A stretch of 11,452 nucleotides of DNA. Source: Bdellovibrio sp. (GTDB lineage: Bacteria; Bdellovibrionota; Bdellovibrionia; Bdellovibrionales; Bdellovibrionaceae). The stretch is taken from NCBI GenBank assembly GCA_017745015.1, contig JAGIAF010000090.1, positions 1 to 11,452 of the forward strand, in the 5' to 3' direction. The first letter of the stretch is position 1. Every line of letters starts with the position of its first letter. This document shows, piece by piece, positions 6,731 through 11,452 of this stretch. The notes beneath the pieces are model-generated. The model was not told the DNA's origin. It saw nothing but the letters and a program-made list of their open reading frames with translations, and made no database searches. Made by a program: the position numbers and the translations under genes.

Positions 6731-7807
6731 ATGCTTTATCAATGGCTCTATTCGATGGCCGATCATTTTTCGCCGTTGAATGTCTTTCGCTACATCACAG
6801 TCAGAACGTTCATCGCTTTCTTCACATCCTTCTTGTTGTGCTGGATGTGGGGACCATACTTTATCAAGCGCTTGCAGTTGAAGCATTTCGGGCAAGCTAT
6901 TCGCGATGACGGTCCTCAATCACACAAGAAAAAAGCCGGCACACCAACAATGGGTGGCGGATTGATTCTTCTTTCTACTTTGATTCCGTGTTTGTTGTGG
7001 GTGGATATGACGAACCCGTTGGTGTGGGCAGTGCTCATCATCACGTGGGGCTTCGGTATGATCGGCTACATGGACGACTGGCTCAAAGTGAGCAAGAAAA
7101 ACTCCAAAGGTCTTTCTGGTAAAATCCGTTTGGCTGGCGAGTTCTTGATCAGCGGTGCTGTGATTGCTTACTTGGTTCACTTCCATGATTTGGGTACGAC
7201 TGTTTATATCCCGTTCATGAAGTCTTTGAGCTTCAACCTTGGCTACGCCTACATCATCTTCGGTGCGTTAGTTGTGGTAGGTACTGCAAATGCGGTGAAT
7301 CTAACGGATGGCTTGGATGGACTGGCGATTGTTCCGGTGATGATCTCGGCAGCGACTCTTGGTTTGTTTGCTTACGTGACAGGTCACTATTCGATTGCGA
7401 CGTATTTGCAAATCCCTCACGTAGTGGGTGCGGGTGAGTTGACTCCGGTAGCGGCGACGATTGTTGCAGCCGGTATGGGCTTCTTGTGGTTCAACGCCTA
7501 CCCAGCGCAAGTATTCATGGGCGACGTTGGTTCATTGTCCCTTGGCGGATTCTTGGGCTCTATGGCTGTGATCACACAAAACGAATTGTTGATGGTTATC
7601 CTAGGCGGTGTTTTCGTTGTCGAAGCGTTGTCGGTCATCACTCAAGTTATTTCATTTAAACTCACAGGGAAGAGAGTTTTCAAAATGGCACCGATTCATC
7701 ATCACTTTGAATTGGGCGGTCTGACAGAGACGAAGATCATTGTTCGTTTCTGGATCATTTCTATTTTATTAGCAGTTTTAAGTCTAGCGACCCTGAAGTT
7801 GAGGTAA
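6731..7807 (+). CDS. mraY: Phospho-MurNAc-pentapeptide transferase (lipid I synthase)
   Basis: Integral inner-membrane enzyme that moves phospho-MurNAc-pentapeptide from UDP to undecaprenyl phosphate, forming lipid I. The 358 residues match the family length, with about ten hydrophobic segments. Diagnostic motifs are present in order: DDGPQSHKKKAGTPTMGG (59-76), GYMDDWLK (112-119) with the conserved aspartates D115 and D116, NAVNLTDGLDG (187-197), FMGDVGS (262-268) with D265, and PIHHHFE (321-327). All expected catalytic and Mg-binding positions appear intact. AGGGGA (6715-6720) lies 10 bases before the ATG. In many bacteria mraY follows murF directly; here 3.8 kb of other genes intervene, so it needs its own promoter. 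murD follows 4 bases after the stop. Confidence 0.97.
   Translation: MLYQWLYSMADHFSPLNVFRYITVRTFIAFFTSFLLCWMWGPYFIKRLQLKHFGQAIRDDGPQSHKKKAGTPTMGGGLILLSTLIPCLLWVDMTNPLVWAVLIITWGFGMIGYMDDWLKVSKKNSKGLSGKIRLAGEFLISGAVIAYLVHFHDLGTTVYIPFMKSLSFNLGYAYIIFGALVVVGTANAVNLTDGLDGLAIVPVMISAATLGLFAYVTGHYSIATYLQIPHVVGAGELTPVAATIVAAGMGFLWFNAYPAQVFMGDVGSLSLGGFLGSMAVITQNELLMVILGGVFVVEALSVITQVISFKLTGKRVFKMAPIHHHFELGGLTETKIIVRFWIISILLAVLSLATLKLR
7801..7804 (+). promoter_or_regulatory. murD Shine-Dalgarno inside the mraY 3' end
   Basis: GAGG lies in the last codons of mraY, directly before its TAA stop and 7 bases before the murD ATG. Ribosomes terminating on mraY would sit on this site, so murD translation is probably coupled to mraY. 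Confidence 0.6.
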
Positions 7808-7811
7808 GAAT

Positions 7812-9200
7812 ATGTATAAAGAGTATAGCGATTTAAAAGATAAAAGAATCTTGGTTGTCGGCCTTGGTAAAACAGGTGTGTCTTTGGCGCACTTCCTTAC
7901 TAAGCACGGCGCTCAAGTGACAGTAACAGATCACAAATCTAAGCCTGAGCTTTCTACTCAGCTTGAGCAACTTGGCGATTTGCCAATCAAGTTCGAGCTT
8001 GGTGGTCACAGCCCTAAGACGTTCATCGCTCAAGACTTGGTTGTTCTGTCTCCGGGCGTTCCTTCCACTTTGAAAATCTTCGATTACGCAAGATCTCAAG
8101 GTATCAAGATCACTGGTGAGTTTGAATTCTCCGCGGGCTTCATCAAAGAACCTATCATCGGTATCACTGGTACGAACGGTAAAACGACTGTTGCCCGTAT
8201 TACTGAGGCGATCTTGACTCAATCAGGTGTAAGAACTTGGGTGGGTGGCGCAAATGAAAAACCATTGGTTGATTACTTGCGTTTGGATGACAAAGCTCAA
8301 GTGGTAATCGCAGAAGTTTCTAGCTTCATGCTTGAACACTGTGACACTTTCAATCCAGGCAATGTGGTCTTCACGAACTTGGCTGAAAATCACTTGGATC
8401 GTTACCGTTCCATGGAAGAGTACGTAAACGCAAAACGCCGTATCTTCAAAAACACAAACCAAGCAACGACAAGCGTGTTGAACGCTGATGACAATGCAGT
8501 AGTTGAATTGGCGCGTGATCCGGCGGTTCAACGTGGACGTATTTTCTACTTCTCTCGTAAACCGGCTTTGGAACCACAAATCATGAACATCGGTGGTGCT
8601 GTGAATATCGGTGATGAAATTCGCGTGCGCACAGGTCCTGAGATTGAAACATTCAATATCAAGAACATGAAAATGCGCGGTAAGCACTCTGTAGAAAACG
8701 TGATGGCAGCTATCTTGGCGTCTCGCGAACACGGTGCAACTCGTGAAGCGGTTCAAAAAGTGATCGAGACTTTCACCGGTCTTCCTCACCGTATTGAATA
8801 CGTTCGTAAAGTGGGCGGCGTGCAATTCTACAACGACTCAAAAGCGACGAATGTTCACGCCGTCTTGCGCGCACTTGATACGTTTGACGAAAACGTGATC
8901 TTAATCGCCGGGGGCAAAGACACGAACTTGAACTACGAACCTCTTCGCACTTCAGTAAAACGTAAGGTCAAAACCTTGATCTTGGTCGGGGAAGCTAAAG
9001 AGCGCATTAATCGCGACCTTGGTGACTTCTCTGAGACGTTCTTGATCGGTACGTTTGAGGAGGCGGTTTTGATTGCTTACCAAAAGTCCAGAATCGGCGA
9101 CGTAGTTCTGCTCTCTCCTGGATGCTCGAGCTTCGACATGTTTGACAGTTTCGAAGAACGCGGCGAATATTTTAAAGAGATCGTGAGAAAATTTCACTGA
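7812..9200 (+). CDS. murD: UDP-MurNAc-L-alanine:D-glutamate ligase
   Basis: Cytoplasmic ATP-dependent ligase that adds D-glutamate to UDP-MurNAc-L-Ala. The 462-residue protein has a Rossmann-like N-terminal domain with VVGLGKTGVSLA (15-26) and LSPGVP (79-84), a central ATPase domain with the P-loop ITGTNGKTT (118-126), AEVSSFMLE (167-175), TNLAENHLDRY (188-198) and Lys208 in AKRRIF fitting the carbamylated lysine, and a C-terminal domain with LPHRIEY (324-330), NDSKATNVHA (341-350), IAGGKD (365-370) and LSPGCSSFDMF (434-444). All hallmarks of MurD are intact. It sits 4 bases after mraY and probably shares its transcript, which a strong intrinsic terminator closes 10 bases after the stop. Confidence 0.97.
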   Translation: MYKEYSDLKDKRILVVGLGKTGVSLAHFLTKHGAQVTVTDHKSKPELSTQLEQLGDLPIKFELGGHSPKTFIAQDLVVLSPGVPSTLKIFDYARSQGIKITGEFEFSAGFIKEPIIGITGTNGKTTVARITEAILTQSGVRTWVGGANEKPLVDYLRLDDKAQVVIAEVSSFMLEHCDTFNPGNVVFTNLAENHLDRYRSMEEYVNAKRRIFKNTNQATTSVLNADDNAVVELARDPAVQRGRIFYFSRKPALEPQIMNIGGAVNIGDEIRVRTGPEIETFNIKNMKMRGKHSVENVMAAILASREHGATREAVQKVIETFTGLPHRIEYVRKVGGVQFYNDSKATNVHAVLRALDTFDENVILIAGGKDTNLNYEPLRTSVKRKVKTLILVGEAKERINRDLGDFSETFLIGTFEEAVLIAYQKSRIGDVVLLSPGCSSFDMFDSFEERGEYFKEIVRKFH

Positions 9201-9210
9201 TTCACTGGAA

Positions 9211-9240
9211 AAAGGCTCTCTCAACGAGAGCCTTTTTTTT
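9211..9240 (+). terminator. Strong intrinsic terminator after murD
   Basis: GGCTCTC (9214-9220) pairs with GAGAGCC (9226-9232) around the loop TCAAC, and the flanking AAA can pair with the first Ts. Eight Ts (9233-9240) follow directly. This is a textbook rho-independent terminator for rightward transcription, starting 10 bases after the murD stop. It separates mraY-murD from the lipoprotein-ftsW-murG genes. Confidence 0.93.
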
Positions 9241-9256
9241 GACATATTATAAAGCT

Positions 9257-9263
9257 AGGAGGG
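9257..9263 (+). promoter_or_regulatory. Shine-Dalgarno fixing the GTG start of the lipoprotein
   Basis: AGGAGGG is a near-perfect Shine-Dalgarno four bases before GTG at 9268. That GTG opens a proper lipoprotein signal peptide, so the site decides the start codon even though it is not ATG. Confidence 0.8.
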
Positions 9264-9267
9264 CTTT

Positions 9268-9666
9268 GTGATCCGTTTCCTCGTCGTTTCTTTGTCATCC
9301 GTATTTCTTTTATCTGCTTGTGCATCTGGAACATTCAAAGCTCGCCAAGAACAACGCGAAAAATTAGCTCAATCTACAGGAATGTTCTGTCAGTTTGTAA
9401 GTAGCGAAAAAAATCCTGATATCGACGTGGAGCTGAGTATCGACATGGCTCGTCGTTGTGATTCCAATCGCGCATTCTCTATCACAAACTTCAAAAATTC
9501 TTCTGATGAACCAGGTGTGATTTACTGTTGCGCAACAGCTGGTGGTGGTGGCGGTCGCGTAGCTTCTGCTCCTGCCGCTCCGAAAAAAGCAAAACCTGTT
9601 GCCGCTCCTGCGACAACAAAGACTGACGATTCAACCGATGAAGTTGTTGCTGCTCCTGCTGAATAA
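9268..9666 (+). CDS. Small Cys-containing lipoprotein of unknown function
   Basis: No named family is recognised. The 132-residue product starts at GTG and has a type II signal peptide with lipobox LLSAC (14-18); Cys18 would be lipidated. Ala at +2 gives no inner-membrane retention signal, so outer-membrane anchoring is expected if E. coli-like sorting applies. The mature part holds four further cysteines, at 41, 64, 87 and 88, enough for two disulfides in the periplasm. A glycine run (92-96) then leads to a low-complexity tail rich in Ala, Pro, Lys and Thr (about 97-132), probably disordered. The gene lies between the murD terminator and ftsW, 71 bases before the latter, so it may be the first gene of the ftsW transcript and have an envelope or division role. 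That role is inferred from position only. Confidence 0.8.
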   Translation: MIRFLVVSLSSVFLLSACASGTFKARQEQREKLAQSTGMFCQFVSSEKNPDIDVELSIDMARRCDSNRAFSITNFKNSSDEPGVIYCCATAGGGGGRVASAPAAPKKAKPVAAPATTKTDDSTDEVVAAPAE

Positions 9667-9737
9667 GCGGGTCCAGTCTTTATACCAGTCCTAGACGATC
9701 AAATGGGCTTCTGCTTAACTTAAAGTCAGGAGTCCAT

Positions 9738-10886
9738 ATGTTTAGATACCTCTCCAGCAGTTTATTTTTGGCGATCATCACTCTTTTGGGGATCGGCCTT
9801 GTTCAGGTTTATTCTTCAAGCTTTATCTTCGCGATCGAATCCTATGGCGATGGACTTTTCTTTTTCAAACGCCAACTGATTTTTACCATTATTGCTATGG
9901 CTGTCCTTGTGGGCACGATCCATATTCCATTCCGTCATATTGAAAAATACGGTTGGATGTTGTGGTTTGCTGCGGGTGTTGGCGTGCTTGCGACGTTTGT
10001 TCCTGGTTTGGGTGTGCGTGTAGGCGGTGCGATTCGTTGGATCCAACTTCCTTTCGGTATCCGTTTCGAACCGGGTGAACTTTTGAAAATTGCTTTCTCG
10101 GTTTGGTTTGCAAGTTTGTTGTGTCGTAAAGAGAACATCTTGGGTCAGGTGAAGTGGTGGTGGTTATTGCTTGCTTTGATCGTTCCATTGTTCTTGCTTC
10201 TTCGTCAGCCTGACTTCGGAAGCTTCGCAATCATTATGATGGTGGCAGTAGCTTTGCTTTTCGCTTTCGGTTTGCAATGGAAATACATCATCGGAGCTTT
10301 GGCTGTGATGATTCCCGCATTCTATGTCTTGGTGATGACAGTTCCTTACCGTCGTGCCCGCGTTCTTGCCTTCTTGGATCCTTGGTCAGATCCGGCGCAA
10401 AAAGGCTTCCAAGTGATTCAAAGTATGTTGAGCTTCCACTCGGGTGGTTTGACCGGTGCCGGCTTGGGACAAGGCCAAGGCAAATTGTTCTTCTTGCCTG
10501 AAGCGCACACGGATTTCACGTTAGCAGTTTTGGGTGAAGAGATGGGCTTCGTTGGATTCGTCGCTATCTTGGCTTTGTATGGCTTCGTTGTTTTCCGCGG
10601 AATTCAAATCGCGGTGAAAGCAGAAGAGCCTTTTAAACGCGCCTTGGCTTTGGGGCTTTCAGTTACTTTCGGTTTGAGCGTTTTCATTAATGCGGGTGTG
10701 GTGATGGGTCTTTTGCCGACAAAAGGTTTGACCCTACCGTTCCTTAGTTACGGTGGCAGTTCCCTCGTGGTTTTGTGTTTTATGTTCGGAATCATTTTGA
10801 ACATTGAAAATTCCTTCGAAGAGGATAAATTCTCTCGTCGATTCGGTACATCACGTTGGACTTCATCGAAAGTGAAAAACTCATGA
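9738..10886 (+). CDS. ftsW: Septal peptidoglycan polymerase, SEDS family
   Basis: Polytopic inner-membrane glycosyltransferase that polymerises lipid II at the division septum together with its cognate class B PBP (FtsI). The 382 residues contain about ten hydrophobic segments. SEDS motifs are present: GGAIRWIQLP (96-105), FEPGELLKIAF (110-120), RQPDFGS (156-162), the extracellular loop YRRARVLAFLDPW (204-216), LPEAHTDF (253-260) with D259 at the catalytic aspartate position, and LPTKGLTLPFLSYGGSS (326-342). FtsW is preferred over the paralogue RodA because of its position between murD and murG and the LPTKGLTLPFLSYGGSS wording. CAGGAG (9727-9732) lies five bases before the ATG. The stop overlaps the murG start as ATGA. 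The C-terminal tail is short and basic. Confidence 0.95.
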   Translation: MFRYLSSSLFLAIITLLGIGLVQVYSSSFIFAIESYGDGLFFFKRQLIFTIIAMAVLVGTIHIPFRHIEKYGWMLWFAAGVGVLATFVPGLGVRVGGAIRWIQLPFGIRFEPGELLKIAFSVWFASLLCRKENILGQVKWWWLLLALIVPLFLLLRQPDFGSFAIIMMVAVALLFAFGLQWKYIIGALAVMIPAFYVLVMTVPYRRARVLAFLDPWSDPAQKGFQVIQSMLSFHSGGLTGAGLGQGQGKLFFLPEAHTDFTLAVLGEEMGFVGFVAILALYGFVVFRGIQIAVKAEEPFKRALALGLSVTFGLSVFINAGVVMGLLPTKGLTLPFLSYGGSSLVVLCFMFGIILNIENSFEEDKFSRRFGTSRWTSSKVKNS

Positions 10887-11452
10887 CTAAAAAAACCGTT
10901 GTGATCGCCGGGGGGGGCACTGGTGGCCATATTTACCCTGGGATCGCTATTGCTCGCGCCATTCAGAAGTTGGATCCTTCTGTAGAGATCCACTTTGTAG
11001 GCACTTCTCGTGGAATGGAAAGTAAGATCGTTCCTCGTGAGGGTTTCCCTTTGCACCTCATTGAATCCGGTCAATTGAACGTTAAAAGCCCTATCAAAAA
11101 GTTGAAAACCTTGCTGCGCATGCCTTTGGGGTTGTGGCAGTCGATTCGCTTGTTGATGCAGCTAAAGCCTTTATACGTCATTGGTGTCGGTGGTTATGCT
11201 TCGGGTCCATTCGTTTTGGCAGCAAGTATCGTCGGTTTTAATACGGCGATCTGGGAACCCAACGTGATGCCGGGTATGGCGAATCGTTTCTTGTCTCGCT
11301 TCGTCGATAAATGCTTTGTGGTTTTTGAAGAATCTCGCAAGCTTCTTAAGAGTGACACAGTCGTTCAAGCGGGAATGCCCGTCCGTGAAGAAATCGAGAA
11401 TGCGGTTCATACGTCTCATAAAGATGAGAAATTTCATCTTTTAGCCTTCGGT
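10883..11452 (+). CDS. murG: UDP-GlcNAc:lipid I GlcNAc transferase, 3' end missing
   Basis: Peripheral inner-membrane GT28 glycosyltransferase that adds GlcNAc to lipid I to give lipid II. Only the first 190 codons are present; the frame is open to the window edge. The N-terminal Rossmann domain shows the glycine-rich loop AGGGTGGHIYPG (9-20), FVGTSRGMES (38-47), VGGYASGPF (102-110), WEPNVMPGMANR (124-135) and AGMPVREE (163-170). The common HEQN motif reads WEPN here, keeping Glu125 and Asn127, and the usual GNPVR reads GMPVR; the rest is canonical. The ATG overlaps the ftsW stop (ATGA), indicating translational coupling. The first 35 bases contain an A7 and a G8 run. The UDP-GlcNAc-binding C-terminal domain lies beyond the window. 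Confidence 0.95.
   Translation, partial: MTKKTVVIAGGGTGGHIYPGIAIARAIQKLDPSVEIHFVGTSRGMESKIVPREGFPLHLIESGQLNVKSPIKKLKTLLRMPLGLWQSIRLLMQLKPLYVIGVGGYASGPFVLAASIVGFNTAIWEPNVMPGMANRFLSRFVDKCFVVFEESRKLLKSDTVVQAGMPVREEIENAVHTSHKDEKFHLLAFG

Noticed and set aside
8223..8825. Long open frame on the minus strand within murD, 200 codons
   Set aside because: It is fully antisense to well-conserved MurD sequence, has no domain signature, and its His/Cys/Phe-rich composition is unlike a real protein here.
9239..9253. TTGACA directly followed by TATTATAAA, resembling promoter hexamers
   Set aside because: The two elements abut instead of being about 17 bases apart, so they cannot act together as a standard sigma-70 promoter; the first two Ts belong to the terminator tract.

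Overview
The window is a segment of a division and cell wall (dcw) gene cluster from a Gram-negative bacterium that makes meso-diaminopimelate peptidoglycan. The MurE specificity motif (DNPR), a signal-peptide-bearing beta-barrel protein ending in Phe and an outer-membrane-type lipoprotein all point that way. The gene mix and base composition resemble a predatory Bdellovibrio-like bacterium (Bdellovibrionota). That placement is my inference from gene content and was not tested by a search.

Layout: murE and murF (19-2934) abut and read rightward. A block of about 3.8 kb unrelated to peptidoglycan synthesis follows (2935-6730). It holds a predicted outer-membrane beta-barrel protein (3045-4058) with an SRPBCC/AHSA1-like protein right behind it (4064-4543). 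Convergent with these is a leftward two-gene unit: a membrane-anchored thioredoxin-fold-like protein (5837-6421) that overlaps the start of a polytopic methyl-accepting chemotaxis protein (4540-5847). A 309-base divergent intergenic region (6422-6730) then leads back into the cluster: mraY and murD (6731-9200), a strong intrinsic terminator (9211-9240), a small lipoprotein (9268-9666), ftsW (9738-10886) and the 5' part of murG (10883 to the window end).

How the genes work together: MurD, MurE and MurF add D-Glu, meso-DAP and D-Ala-D-Ala to UDP-MurNAc in the cytoplasm (MurC, which acts first, is not in the window). MraY transfers phospho-MurNAc-pentapeptide to undecaprenyl phosphate to make lipid I, MurG adds GlcNAc to make lipid II, and FtsW polymerises lipid II at the division septum. 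The chemoreceptor/thioredoxin pair and the beta-barrel/SRPBCC pair have no obvious biochemical link to this pathway. Their position and the murD terminator imply that the cluster is expressed as at least three separate rightward transcription units.

No CRISPR array, tRNA, rRNA, insertion sequence or phage gene was seen. The most unusual parts are the non-dcw block inside the cluster, the histidine-rich membrane sensor of the chemoreceptor with its overlapping CxC partner, the structured mraY leader region and the Cys-containing lipoprotein between murD and ftsW.
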